A DNA stretch of 64,000 nucleotides from Methylobacterium sp. J-030 (GCF_022829545.1 NZ_JAKSYM010000063.1:16019-80018); one strand, 5' to 3'. Shown: positions 16,887 through 26,894, numbered from the stretch's first letter. Notes: generated from the sequence alone by a model not told the origin. Numbers and translations: made by a program.

Positions 16887-17510
16887 GTTTTCTCTGGAGG
16901 GGGCATTATTCGGCCCTTAAATCGACCTAACCCTCTGAACTATATCAGGAACCTTGCCTATGAAATCGACATGTCCGGAAGGGTCGCATGTTTGGGAATT
17001 TTAGCACACAAACAGACTCACGTCTCTGGTGCCCAAGAGTGAACCACGAAACGGATAACTATCGGACCAACAGTTCATGCTACGAGCCTTCGGATCCGAC
17101 CCGGAGCGCCATCGGAAGCCACCTCGGAGGCCCTGTGTTCTCTAGAGGGCCACCGTTGTGAACCCTAACAAGGCCTAACCCACAGAACACTATCAGGAAC
17201 CTTGCCCATCACGGACCACTTCCCCGAAACACGGTGGTCGCCAGGTTCTCTAAGGGGCCGTTTATCCAGGCCTTAAGTGGGTCCAAGCCTCTGAGCGTTC
17301 TTGTGAGCCCTGCTATTCGTAGAGGCTTCGTGTGGCACCCGTGTTCTCTAAAGGGTCTCCGTTGTGGCACTCAAGTGGGTCCAAGCTCCTGAGCAACCAA
17401 CGTAACCAGGCTACTTAGCGGGACCATATGCGGCCCGTCTGTTCTCTAAAGGGTCGGTTATTCGGCCACCAAACCGCACCAAGGCGCTGAGGACACTCAG
17501 GGAATCACCT
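16887..17510. repeat. array of ~100-bp spaced direct repeats, candidate replication origin
   Basis: Five related blocks start with TTCTCT near 16887, 17136, 17244, 17342 and 17440; the last four are spaced 108, 98 and 98 bp. Each begins like TGTTCTCTAAAGGGTC, continues with a GTTATTCGGCC-like part, then an AAGTGGGTCCAAG-like or CCTAACCC-like part and a CTGAGC-like part. Copies 1 and 2 share ATCAGGAACCTTGCC; copies 3 and 4 share AAGTGGGTCCAAG. A degenerate sixth copy may lie near 17030. No ORF covers 16840-17629. Position directly upstream of the polymerase-like gene suggests iterons or promoters used by it. Confidence 0.65.
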
Positions 17511-17629
17511 AGCGCGGGAGGAGCCTTGGGTATGGGCCGTGGGATGCCCCTGGAGTGCTCTAGGAAGCCCCGGGACGGCCGTGAGTGGTCTCTAGGGCGA
17601 GGGGGGGCTTGGGGGCGTCCTGGGGAGTC

Positions 17630-18235
17630 CTAGCGTGACTTATTCTGTCCGCCCAACTGCTTCCGCTGGGCTTTCTGGGACATAGGTCGCCTAGCTTGGT
17701 GTAGATCCCGGTAGGCCTCATGAAACGGCAGCACTGAGAATGCTTCCTTCAGCCTCTCGCATATCTCAAGACCTTTAGCTGAGGTGATGATGATCGCGGA
17801 CTCTGAGATTGACTTATTCTCGTAATAGTAAGGGTGCTTACCGTCTGTTGCTACATGAGACTGAGGCATGCCGAAGCTTAGGCTGTCATTGGCTATCAAT
17901 CGACCCCGATATATGCCGTGACTGAGGACATTGCGGTTTTCGGAGAACTGCCGAATTTCTGGCGCCAACGCGTCCCAAGCCTGCAATCGTTTTTCGTCGG
18001 ACTCTTCTTCTACCAGATAACCCAGGGTCTCTAGCTTTTGACTTATTGGAGCGCGCTTCAGTAACACGAAACCAATGCGGGGATGGACTTGAGCCATCTT
18101 GAATAGGCTCATACTGATCAAGTGGTCTATTTCAGCCCCAACCATAATTATCTCGCCTATGGCGGCCCTAATACGTCGGGGTATCCGATAGGGCGTAATG
18201 ACTTCGCTGGACGGCTTGGGATTGTCAGGGTTCAT
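17630..18235 (-). CDS. HEPN-like hypothetical protein
   Basis: 201 residues, mostly helical. The segment ENRNVLSHGIYRG contains R101-x4-H106, the signature of HEPN ribonucleases, within the usual helix context (APEIRQFSENRNVLSHG). HEPN proteins serve as RNA-cleaving toxins or defence effectors, but many are only scaffolds. The helix at 20-45 (RRIRAAIGEIIMVGAEIDHLI) fits the first helix of this fold, with a conserved polar face. The C-terminus is basic. No antitoxin-like partner is directly adjacent. A structural or housekeeping RNxxxH protein is an alternative. Confidence 0.5.
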   Translation of the reverse strand: MNPDNPKPSSEVITPYRIPRRIRAAIGEIIMVGAEIDHLISMSLFKMAQVHPRIGFVLLKRAPISQKLETLGYLVEEESDEKRLQAWDALAPEIRQFSENRNVLSHGIYRGRLIANDSLSFGMPQSHVATDGKHPYYYENKSISESAIIITSAKGLEICERLKEAFSVLPFHEAYRDLHQARRPMSQKAQRKQLGGQNKSR

Positions 18236-18437
18236 GGACTGAATATGATTGAGGTTGCGGTAACTGACCAGCTAGCGGCCATCCCCCGGTCCCGCTCACT
18301 GTCAAGCTAAGCGTACCGCCTCAGCCCACATCGCCTTTAATGTATTCGCTAGCGCCTCAGTGTCAGCCGAGAAGTTGACTGCTGTATGCCGAGACATTGG
18401 GGGCATCAGGTAAGATGATGAGAAGGGCAATCTGGCA

Positions 18438-18740
18438 TTGGGCACAGGCCGTCTTACAGATGTCTCGTGGTCCTATACGGGGGACGACGACACGTCGGAG
18501 GGATTGCTGATCCTCCAGGGCTCCAAATCTTCTGGCGCGCACGTGGTGACCGAGAAGGCTTATGTGAAGCGGATACTCACGGGCCGTTGGAGCCTCGTAA
18601 GCGTGCTTGATGACGCCACGTGGGTCCACTCGATCTACCCACGGTCAGGCAAGCTGCTGGTCACCCAAAATACCAGCACGGCTATGTCAGAATTATCTGG
18701 CGAGATGCTGAAGGGTACGTGTAGGGTGACGGTTAGGTAG
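18438..18740 (+). CDS. hypothetical protein, possibly truncated
   Basis: 100-residue frame starting at TTG 18438. Its content is protein-like (HVVTEKAYVKRILTGRWSLV and STAMSELSGEML). No good ATG exists; the frame continues back through a stop at 18411 into another protein-like stretch, so this may be the 3' part of a broken gene. Function unknown. Confidence 0.35.
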   Translation: MGTGRLTDVSWSYTGDDDTSEGLLILQGSKSSGAHVVTEKAYVKRILTGRWSLVSVLDDATWVHSIYPRSGKLLVTQNTSTAMSELSGEMLKGTCRVTVR

Positions 18741-18760
18741 TGCTTTGCGTCTTTACCCGA

Positions 18761-19225
18761 TCAACTCCAGCCCCAAAACCCACGAACTTGTCGAGCAGTA
18801 TGGGCTGTTGGCGTCCATTGTGAATTTGCGATGGCAGCAAATGGGGCGCCGTAGGTAGAAACCCAGGTCGGCACTGGTTCCCCAAGCGTTAGAATTGATT
18901 CTATGACCGCGCCATTCTTGTCAAGTTCATCGATGTAATCGACGGCGTTGAATCCTGGGGCGACCGTGAGCCTTAATGTAATTAGCAAATTTGCCCTACC
19001 TTTAGTGAACCGCGTCAGCTGCTGTTGAACCCAGTACTGAGGCGTCGGCGGTGTATGACCCTCGTTGACTGAGCTGACAACTGCTAAATTCAGTTCAAGC
19101 CATTGCCCGTTGGCTAGCTCAATACGTGCATCCCGCCCATTCCCGACTCCGGTTAATGCCCGAACAAGTGAGCCCTTACGGACAGCCTTGCCACCCACCA
19201 CGATCCAGCAATGAAGTCTAGTCAT
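18761..19225 (-). CDS. hypothetical protein
   Basis: 154 residues, no signal peptide or membrane segment. ATG 19225 is preferred over the GTG one codon upstream because GGGAG lies five bases before it. The first 45 residues (HCWIVVGGKAVRKGSLVRALTGVGNGR) look like a small beta-rich domain, followed by a helix-strand part with LLITLRLTVAPGFNAVDYIDEL. No family recognised. It reads with the small membrane protein gene upstream. Confidence 0.5.
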   Translation of the reverse strand: MTRLHCWIVVGGKAVRKGSLVRALTGVGNGRDARIELANGQWLELNLAVVSSVNEGHTPPTPQYWVQQQLTRFTKGRANLLITLRLTVAPGFNAVDYIDELDKNGAVIESILTLGEPVPTWVSTYGAPFAAIANSQWTPTAHTARQVRGFWGWS

Positions 19226-19285
19226 CACGTCTCCCTTGAAATCAGGAGCCTTGTCTGCTCGGCTCAGAAAGATAGACCGCTCGAA

Positions 19286-19600
19286 TCAGCCCCTGTGATT
19301 GCTACGCGGCTTTGTTGATATGCAACGCGGCGTGAAGGGTCTCAGAGCCTTCCAGAAGGCAACCAGGGAGAAGCCTGCGAACCAAGACCCTAGGATTGCC
19401 ATCTGCGCCCCACGCCAGAATGGGGGCCAATCCAGCAGGTAGCGGAGCCTGTGGGATGATGGTGTCCAGGAGGAATCTGCGTAGGTCGGGGCGGACCACA
19501 GCATCAGCGAGCCGATACCCAACAGGAAGACACCAGCCCCAGCGGCCTGTAGGCGGTCCCTGAGTGTCGGTGGGAAGTCGTCAGGCTCAAACAGCGGCAT
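19286..19600 (-). CDS. small two-helix membrane protein
   Basis: 104 residues with two hydrophobic segments, AAGAGVFLLGIGSLMLW (about 19-35) and AILGSWFAGFSLVAFW (about 68-83), and a basic C-terminus. It reads away from attR and could be co-transcribed with the gene at 18761. No family recognised; a role at the membrane during element maintenance or defence is possible but unsupported. Confidence 0.5.
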   Translation of the reverse strand: MPLFEPDDFPPTLRDRLQAAGAGVFLLGIGSLMLWSAPTYADSSWTPSSHRLRYLLDWPPFWRGAQMAILGSWFAGFSLVAFWKALRPFTPRCISTKPRSNHRG

Positions 19601-19659
19601 GGCACATCATAGCGCTCTGATGGACCACTGAAGCCACTGTGCGTGTTCCGGTTAGGATG

Positions 19660-19688
19660 CTCGCTGGCACAATCTGGGCACAGTGAGA
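19660..19688 (+). repeat. 29-bp arm repeat, right copy
   Basis: Exact match to 7331-7359 in the same orientation, 162 bp inside attR. Candidate integrase or excisionase arm site. The flanking sequence differs, so the match is confined to 29 bp. Confidence 0.7.
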
Positions 19689-19802
19689 GCCGGCACCCGG
19701 CCCTCCTTTGGCTGACCCTAGGCTTGACCCAGGGCCCGATAGTCACCTAGGCTCCTCTAGCTAACAGCTTGTTTTGAAGGAGCTTTCGGTCCGTTTCAGG
19801 CC

Positions 19803-21242
19803 CTACGTATGGATCACCTTCCCATACGCATCCAACACGCTCTCGTGCAACATCTCGCTGAGCGTCGGGTGCGGGAACACCGTGTGCATCAGCTCCTCCT
19901 CGGTGCTCTCCAGGTTCATCGCCACCACGTAGCCCTGGATCAGCTCGGTCACCTCGGCGCCGACCATGTGGGCGCCCAGCAGCTGGCCGGTCTTGGCGTC
20001 GAACACGGTCTTGATCAGCCCGTCCGGCTCGCCGAGCGCGATCGCCTTGCCGTTGCCCGCGAACGGGAAGCGGCCGACCTTCACGGCAAACCCCTGCTCC
20101 TTGGCCTTGGCCTCGGTCAGCCCGACGCTGGCGATCTGCGGCTGGCAATAGGTGCAGCCCGGGATCTTGGCCTTGTCCATCGGGTGGGTGTGCAGGCCCT
20201 TAATGGTCTCGATGCAGAGGACGCCCTCGTGCTCGGCCTTGTGGGCGAGCATCGGCGGGCCGGCGACGTCGCCGATCGCGTAGAGTCCGGGCACGTTGGT
20301 GCGGCCGAGCCCGTCCGTCACCACGATCCCGCGCTCGATCGTTACCCCGAGCTTTTCGAGGCCGATGCCCTCGATGTTGCCGACAACGCCCACCGCCGAG
20401 ATCAGCTTCTTGGCCGTGATAGTCTGTGACTTGCCGTCGCCGCCCTCGATCGTCGCCGTGACCGAATCCGCGCCCTTCTCGACCTTCGTGACCTTGGCGC
20501 CGGTGAGGATCTTGATCCCCTGCTTCTCAAAGCGCTTGCGGGCGAGGCCGGCGATCTCGGCATCCTCCACGGGCAGGATCTGCGGCAGCAGCTCCACCAC
20601 GGTCACCTCGGCGCCCATGGTGCGGTAGAACGAGGCGAACTCGATCCCGATCGCGCCCGAGCCCATCACCAGCAGGCTCTTGGGCATCGTCTCGGGGACC
20701 ATGGCCTCGTAGTAGGTCCAGATCAGCTTCTTGTCGGGCTCGATCCCGGGGATCGCCCGGGGGCGCGCGCCGGTCGCCACGATGATGTGCTTGGCGCCGT
20801 AGGTGCCGGCGCCCTTGGCGCCCTTCGGGGCTTCGGCGCGCTGGGTCGCCTTCACGGTGACCTGGCCGGGCTGGTTGCCCTTCGCGACGCTGTCGACCGC
20901 CGCCTCGCCCCAGATCACGTCGACCTTGTTCTTCTTGAGCAGCATGCCGACGCCGCCGTTGAGCCGGCCCGAGACGCCCCGGGAGCGCTTCACGATCGCG
21001 GCGGTGTCGAACCCGACTTTTTCCACCGTCAGACCGTAATCGCCGGCGTGCTGGAAGTAGTGGTAGATTTCGGCCGAGCGGAGCAGGGCCTTGGTGGGGA
21101 TGCAGCCCCAGTTCAGGCAGATGCCACCAAGATGCTCGCGGTCGACCACGGCGGTCTTGAAGCCGAGCTGCGCCGCCCGGATCGCCGTGACGTAGCCGCC
21201 GGGCCCGGCGCCGATGATGAGGACGTCGTAGGTGTCGGACAT
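19803..21242 (-). CDS. lpdA: dihydrolipoamide dehydrogenase (E3), C-terminus supplied by the element
   Basis: 479-residue FAD flavoprotein that reoxidises dihydrolipoamide on E2 with NAD+. It has the FAD-binding GAGPGGY near residue 11, the redox disulfide in GGICLNWGCIPTK (C42, C47), an NAD-binding GSGAIGIEFA near 190 and the active-site region HPTLSE near the C-terminus. It is last in the PDH operon, after a 82-residue gene. The final 48 bp (19803-19850) lie on the element side of the attachment repeat and differ from the native end at 7117-7164, so the working gene is a chromosomal/element hybrid. Protein length and stop are normal, so function should be kept. Confidence 0.95.
   Translation of the reverse strand: MSDTYDVLIIGAGPGGYVTAIRAAQLGFKTAVVDREHLGGICLNWGCIPTKALLRSAEIYHYFQHAGDYGLTVEKVGFDTAAIVKRSRGVSGRLNGGVGMLLKKNKVDVIWGEAAVDSVAKGNQPGQVTVKATQRAEAPKGAKGAGTYGAKHIIVATGARPRAIPGIEPDKKLIWTYYEAMVPETMPKSLLVMGSGAIGIEFASFYRTMGAEVTVVELLPQILPVEDAEIAGLARKRFEKQGIKILTGAKVTKVEKGADSVTATIEGGDGKSQTITAKKLISAVGVVGNIEGIGLEKLGVTIERGIVVTDGLGRTNVPGLYAIGDVAGPPMLAHKAEHEGVLCIETIKGLHTHPMDKAKIPGCTYCQPQIASVGLTEAKAKEQGFAVKVGRFPFAGNGKAIALGEPDGLIKTVFDAKTGQLLGAHMVGAEVTELIQGYVVAMNLESTEEELMHTVFPHPTLSEMLHESVLDAYGKVIHT
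19851..19925. repeat. attR: 75-bp direct repeat inside lpdA
   Basis: Identical to 7165-7239. It encodes part of the LpdA C-terminal region (ESTEEELMHTVFPHPTLSEM) and marks the right junction of the element. Confidence 0.85.
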
Positions 21243-21297
21243 CGTGTCTCAGCTCTCCGCTGTGGGGCGCGCGACCGCACCGTCGTTGACGCGGCGA

Positions 21298-21546
21298 TCA
21301 GGACGAGGTCTTCAGCGCGTTCAGCCGCTGCTCCATGGCCTTGATCGTCTTCTTGATCGCCTGGAGATCCGCCTTCGCCTGCGTGCCGAGGCCGGTCTCG
21401 TAGGCGACGTAGATCTCCAGTTCTTCGAGCTTCTCGGTATGACCCGTCAGGGTTGTCTTGATCGCTGCGACATCGCGCTTCACCTCGGCGATGTCGCTCT
21501 GCATCCGTTGAAAGGCGAGCAGAACCGGATCGGTGACTTCGGACAC
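21298..21546 (-). CDS. small coiled-coil hypothetical protein
   Basis: 82 residues, almost all helical with heptad pattern (RMQSDIAEVKRDVAAIKTTL and DLQAIKKTIKAMEQRLNAL). It lies between pdhC and lpdA on the same strand with gaps of about 45-55 bp, so it is probably part of the PDH transcript. Proteins of this sort are common in Hyphomicrobiales and have no assigned role. It has no signal peptide or DNA-binding motif. Confidence 0.65.
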   Translation of the reverse strand: MSEVTDPVLLAFQRMQSDIAEVKRDVAAIKTTLTGHTEKLEELEIYVAYETGLGTQAKADLQAIKKTIKAMEQRLNALKTSS

Positions 21547-21591
21547 GCGACTCTGCTTTGATCGCTCAGGCGATCATAGCAGAGTCGCCCC

Positions 21592-23025
21592 TCACACCAG
21601 CATGCCCATCGGGTTCTCGATCAGCCCCTTGAAGGCTGAGACCAGCTCCGCGCCGAGCGCCCCGTCGAGCACCCGGTGGTCGCACGACAGGGTCGCGGTC
21701 ATCACTTGGACCACCGCCGGGGCCCCATCCTTCACGACCACGCGCTTCTCGCCCGCGCCCACCGCCAGGATGCTCGATTGCGGCGGGTTGATCACCGCGG
21801 TGAAGTGCTTGATGCCGAACATGCCGAGGTTCGACACCGAGGTGACGCCGCCTTGGTACTCCTCGGGCTTCAACTTCTTGGCGCGGGCGCGCGCCGCAAA
21901 ATCCTTCATCTCGTTGGAGATGGTCGAGAGCGTCTTCTCGTTCGCCCGGCGGATCACCGGGGTGAACAGCCCGCCGTCGATCGCCACCGCGACGCCGACC
22001 TCGGCGTTCTTGAACCGCAGGATCCGGTCCTCGGCCCAGACCGCGTTGGCGGCCGGGACGCGGGTCAGCGCGAGGCCCATCGCCTTGATGACGAAGTCGT
22101 TCACCGAGAGCTTGAAGGCGGGCTTGCCGTCCTTGTCCTTGGCCGCGGAGCCGTTCAGCGTCTCGCGCAGCTTCATCAGGGCGTCGAGCTCGCAATCCAC
22201 CGTGAGATAGAAGTGCGGCGCCACCTGCATCGCCTCGGTGAGGCGCTTGGCGATGGTCTTGCGCATGCCGTCGAGCGGCACCTCCTCGTAGGAATCCTTG
22301 GCGAAGAAGCCCTTGACCTGATCGGTCGTGAGCCCGGCCGGCGCCCCGCCCGCGGGGGCGGCTTTCGGGGCGGGGGCTGCCGCCTTCGGTGCCTCGGCGG
22401 CGGGCTGCGCGGCGGCGGGGGCCTTGGTGGCGCCGGAGGCCTTCGCGGCCTGGACGTCGCGGGCGATGATGCGGCCGTGCGGCCCGCTGCCCTGGACGGC
22501 GCCGAGGTCCACGCCCTCCTGCTTGGCGATCCGCCGGGCGAGCGGCGAGGCGAAGACCCGGCCGCCCGAACCGGCCTGGGCACCGGCCTGCGGCGCCCCG
22601 CTCGGTTGCGCGCCTTCCGGCGCGGCGTTCACCCGCTCGTACGACATGTGGCCGCCGCCGGGGGTGGTGTTCTGGTCGGCCGCCGAGGCGTCCACCTTGA
22701 GTTCCGCCTTGGACTCGGGCTTGGCCGCGCCGTTGGAGCCCGCCTTCGGCGCCCCGCCGGCCGCAGCCGCCGACACGTCCTCGCCCTCGCCCGCGATGAT
22801 GGCGATCAGGTCGTTGACCGGCACGTCCGCGGTGCCCTCGGGCACGAGGATCTTGGCGAGCACGCCCTCGTCGATCGCCTCCACCTCCATGGTGGCCTTG
22901 TCGGTCTCGATCTCGGCCAGCACGTCGCCGGACTTGATCGCGTCGCCCTCCTTCTTCAGCCACTTGGCGAGGTTGCCCTTCTCCATGGTGGGCGAGAGCG
23001 CGGGCATCAGCACGTTGATCGGCAT
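21592..23025 (-). CDS. pdhC: pyruvate dehydrogenase E2, dihydrolipoamide acetyltransferase
   Basis: 477 residues; transfers acetyl from E1 to CoA through a lipoyl arm and forms the PDH core. Lipoyl domain at 2-80 with the lipoylated lysine in ETDKATM (K43), a Pro/Ala-rich linker, a peripheral-subunit binding domain near 165-200 ([17 protein letters not shown]), a second linker, and the catalytic domain from about 250 with the DHRVLDGA motif near the end. The start at 23025 ([10 protein letters not shown]) is the family start; the longer frame only extends through the upstream gene. Ninety-four bp of its lipoyl segment are identical to pdhB. Confidence 0.96.
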   Translation of the reverse strand: MPINVLMPALSPTMEKGNLAKWLKKEGDAIKSGDVLAEIETDKATMEVEAIDEGVLAKILVPEGTADVPVNDLIAIIAGEGEDVSAAAAGGAPKAGSNGAAKPESKAELKVDASAADQNTTPGGGHMSYERVNAAPEGAQPSGAPQAGAQAGSGGRVFASPLARRIAKQEGVDLGAVQGSGPHGRIIARDVQAAKASGATKAPAAAQPAAEAPKAAAPAPKAAPAGGAPAGLTTDQVKGFFAKDSYEEVPLDGMRKTIAKRLTEAMQVAPHFYLTVDCELDALMKLRETLNGSAAKDKDGKPAFKLSVNDFVIKAMGLALTRVPAANAVWAEDRILRFKNAEVGVAVAIDGGLFTPVIRRANEKTLSTISNEMKDFAARARAKKLKPEEYQGGVTSVSNLGMFGIKHFTAVINPPQSSILAVGAGEKRVVVKDGAPAVVQVMTATLSCDHRVLDGALGAELVSAFKGLIENPMGMLV

Positions 23026-23029
23026 GGCA

Positions 23030-23629
23030 TCAGGTCTCGGGCTGGGCCGGGGCGGCCGGATCGTCGAAGGGGAAGAGGTCGTCGAGGGGGAACGGCACGG
23101 CGTCGAAGGGCGCGAGCGCCACGGTCTCGCCGCGCTGGATCGTGGCGAGGAGCACCCAGCGCCCATCCGTGAGAGCGAAGCCTTCCAGCACGCCCGACGT
23201 CGGATCGAGCAGCCAGAGATGGCCGACGCCGGACCCGGCGTAGATCCGGCGCTTCGGCCCGCGACCGAGGCGAGTCGTTGACGGCGAGAGAATCTCGCAG
23301 ATCCAATCCGGAGGCGTCTCGATGAAGGCATCCTCGGGTTCGGTCGGCATCCGCTCGCGGCGCCAGCCCGCAAGATCGGGCACGACCACCTGGGATCCGA
23401 GGTGAAGTTCCGGCTCGATGATGAAGACCCATCCGCCGGGGCCGCCGCGGCCGCGTGCGAACGGCCGATCCAGCTCGCCCGACAGGCGCGCCGCGGCGAT
23501 GCCGTGCCGGGGCCTCGGCCGCGGATGCGTCTCCAGCACCCCGTCGATGATCTCGGCGACGCGATGCCCCGGGACCGCCTCCAGATCCGCGTAGGTCGCC
23601 TGCCGGACAGCCGCCTCAGCCATGGGCAT
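23030..23629 (-). CDS. Uma2-family (DUF820) endonuclease-fold protein
   Basis: 199 residues of the Uma2 family, a PD-(D/E)xK-like fold whose biological role is not established. The N-terminal helix [18 protein letters not shown], the [14 protein letters not shown] strand with Asp, and [16 protein letters not shown] with the conserved Glu are visible. It ends five bases before the pdhC start and is on the same strand, so it is likely translated from the PDH mRNA. Nothing links it functionally to pyruvate metabolism; it looks like an insertion into the operon. Confidence 0.85.
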   Translation of the reverse strand: MPMAEAAVRQATYADLEAVPGHRVAEIIDGVLETHPRPRPRHGIAAARLSGELDRPFARGRGGPGGWVFIIEPELHLGSQVVVPDLAGWRRERMPTEPEDAFIETPPDWICEILSPSTTRLGRGPKRRIYAGSGVGHLWLLDPTSGVLEGFALTDGRWVLLATIQRGETVALAPFDAVPFPLDDLFPFDDPAAPAQPET

Positions 23630-23638
23630 GTGCCATCG

Positions 23639-23926
23639 CTAGTTGAGGCCGCCGGGGTCGAGCCCCTCGGCCTCCCACCCGGCCCGGATGCGCTCGACCG
23701 CCTCCTCCTCCGACATGTCGGTCTCCAGCGCGTAGGCGCGGGCGGCCTGCCGGGCGAGGTCGGCCAGCAGCCGGCCCCAGGTCGCGGGATCGTCGAACGA
23801 GCGGCGCAGCGCCACGCTCACCGCGCCGTCGACCACGGCGGCGCGCAGAACCTCGATGCCGCCCTGGTCCAGGGCGTCGGGCGGGATGGCGAGTTCGGCA
23901 AATTCGTTGCTGGAATCTTGGCTCAT
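23639..23926 (-). CDS. DUF5076-type small protein in the PDH operon
   Basis: 95 residues, acidic and mostly helical, with [21 protein letters not shown] and [21 protein letters not shown] recall this family (DUF5076) as commonly located beside pdh genes in Hyphomicrobiales. No catalytic motif is visible. It lies 58 bp after pdhB and 9 bp before the Uma2-like gene on the same strand. A role in PDH assembly or regulation is a guess from location. Confidence 0.7.
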   Translation of the reverse strand: MSQDSSNEFAELAIPPDALDQGGIEVLRAAVVDGAVSVALRRSFDDPATWGRLLADLARQAARAYALETDMSEEEAVERIRAGWEAEGLDPGGLN

Positions 23927-23984
23927 GGCGCGCCGGCTGTTCCTCGATCCTCGCCGGGGCGGGCGACCGGCGCCCGCGCGCCGG

Positions 23985-25430
<1,446 letters not shown>

Positions 25431-25484
25431 GCTCAGCTCTGCGGTCGTCTTTTCGGTCGGGGCGGCCAGGGTTTCAGGATCGCG

Positions 25485-26552
25485 CTAGGCGTGCGCATCC
25501 AACAGGATATCGGTCCAGAGTTCCGAGGGATCGGGCTCGGGATCGTTGGTGGCGAACTCGGCCGAGGCGTTGACGACTTCACGGACCTTGGCATCCGTCG
25601 CCTTCAGATCGGCCTCGGGCACCCCATGCAGTTCGAGCAGGCGCTTGCGCACCATCTCGATCGGGTCGTGCTCGTCGCGCATCTTCGAGACCTCGTCCTT
25701 GGTCCGGTACTTGGCCGGGTCGGACATGGAATGGCCGCGATAGCGGTAGGTCTGCATCTCCAGGATGTAGGGGCCCTGGCCGGTGCGGGCGTGCTCGATC
25801 GCCCGGGTGGCCGCCTCGCGGACGGTGCGCACGTCCATGCCGTCGACCTGCTCGCCCGGGATGCCGAAGGAGAGGCCGCGCTTCGAGAAGTCGGTCTGCG
25901 CCGAGGCCCGGGCCACCGAGGTGCCCATGGCGTAGCGATTGTTCTCGATCACGTAGACGACTGGCAGCTTCCAGAGGGCCGCCATGTTGAAGCTCTCGTA
26001 GACCTGGCCCTGGTTGGCGGCGCCGTCGCCCATGTAGGTCAGGCTGACCTTGCCGTTCTCCCGGTAATGGTCGGCGAAGGCGAGACCCGTACCGAGCGAG
26101 ACCTGCGCGCCGACGATGCCGTGGCCGCCGAAGAACTGCTTCTCGCGGCTGAACATGTGCATCGAGCCGCCCTTGCCGCGGCTGTAGCCGCCGCGGCGCC
26201 CGGTCAGCTCGGCCATCACGCCCTTCGGGTCCATGCCGCAGGCCAGCATGTGGCCGTGGTCGCGATAGCCGGTGATGACCTGGTCGCCGTCGACCGAGGC
26301 CATCTGCATGCCGATCACCACGGCCTCCTGGCCGATATAGAGGTGGCAGAAGCCGCCGATCAGGCCCATGCCGTAGAGCTGGCCGGCCTTCTCCTCGAAG
26401 CGCCGGATCAGCAGCATCTCGTGATAGGCGTGGAGATCTTCGTCGCGGCTGAACTGCGGCATGTTGGGTGCCGGCTTGTGCGCCTCGGCGACTTGAGGGT
26501 TCGCGGGCTGCGAAGACGAAGCCTCCTTTGCAGGCTCTTTGGCGGCGTCCAT
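25485..26552 (-). CDS. pdhA: pyruvate dehydrogenase E1 alpha
   Basis: 355 residues; E1 alpha subunit that binds thiamine diphosphate. The TPP motif begins MGDGAANQGQVYESFNMA and ends with VIENN near residues 195-230. The phosphorylation-loop-like region YRGHSMSDPAKYR is present near 290. The first 30 residues are a low-complexity leader (KEPAKEASSSQ) typical of rhizobial PdhA. First catalytic gene of the operon; 403 bp of intergenic DNA upstream should hold its promoter. Confidence 0.96.
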   Translation of the reverse strand: MDAAKEPAKEASSSQPANPQVAEAHKPAPNMPQFSRDEDLHAYHEMLLIRRFEEKAGQLYGMGLIGGFCHLYIGQEAVVIGMQMASVDGDQVITGYRDHGHMLACGMDPKGVMAELTGRRGGYSRGKGGSMHMFSREKQFFGGHGIVGAQVSLGTGLAFADHYRENGKVSLTYMGDGAANQGQVYESFNMAALWKLPVVYVIENNRYAMGTSVARASAQTDFSKRGLSFGIPGEQVDGMDVRTVREAATRAIEHARTGQGPYILEMQTYRYRGHSMSDPAKYRTKDEVSKMRDEHDPIEMVRKRLLELHGVPEADLKATDAKVREVVNASAEFATNDPEPDPSELWTDILLDAHA

Positions 26553-26717
26553 CGGCGCTCTCCCCGTGATTCCACGCGACGTGGTGGGGGTGTAGGACAG
26601 CGCCGATGGGAAAGCGAGGGCTGCCGCTCTGACAGGAAGCCGCTGTTGTCAGAGGGTTTTCGGGACTAAGGCCTCGTTGGGATCGCGGTTGTCCTCCCGG
26701 GGCCGGCACGCGATGCG

Positions 26718-26894
26718 ATGCGGGCTCGGAGACTGCAGGCCAATGTGGCCCTCGCGGCCGAACTGTCGGGCAAGATCCTCAATCAGTGGGGCGAAGAGGC
26801 TCTCCGAAGAGCGGTCGAACAGGCAGCGGCCGGAGCGCACCGCATGCGACCGCGACGGTCTCGGCGTTCTCAAATCCGGTCTTACCCGACGTGA
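26718..26894 (+). CDS. short ORF, possible gene remnant
   Basis: 58 residues; the N-terminal part reads as a good helix (RARRLQANVALAAELSGKIL, then NQWGEEALRRAVEQAAAG), followed by an Arg-rich tail that looks like out-of-frame sequence. The protein-like part suggests a decayed gene or a very small protein. It lies between pdhA and ftsB, antisense to both. No ribosome site. Confidence 0.25.
   Translation: MRARRLQANVALAAELSGKILNQWGEEALRRAVEQAAAGAHRMRPRRSRRSQIRSYPT

Larger units (their letters stand above)
7240..19850. mobile_element. 12.6-kb integrative element inserted in lpdA
   Basis: The element is bounded by 75-bp direct repeats of the lpdA 3' region and carries a tyrosine integrase gene at the left end, close to attL. 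Its gene content (recombinases, RusA, NucS-like protein, palm polymerase-like protein, unknown small proteins) and lower GC with more mixed codon use separate it from the neighbouring PDH operon. Structural phage genes and conjugation genes are absent, so it resembles a phage satellite or a replicating integrative plasmid rather than a full prophage or ICE. Near its right end it carries 48 bp (19803-19850) that restore the lpdA reading frame. Element-internal direct repeats lie near both ends. Confidence 0.85.

Noticed and set aside
16887..17510. CRISPR array
   Set aside because: Repeats are ~100 bp apart, degenerate and without constant-length unique spacers, and no cas genes are present.
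21676..23172. 498-residue plus-strand frame opposite pdhC
   Set aside because: Shadow of the highly biased pdhC sequence; no motifs and no ribosome site.
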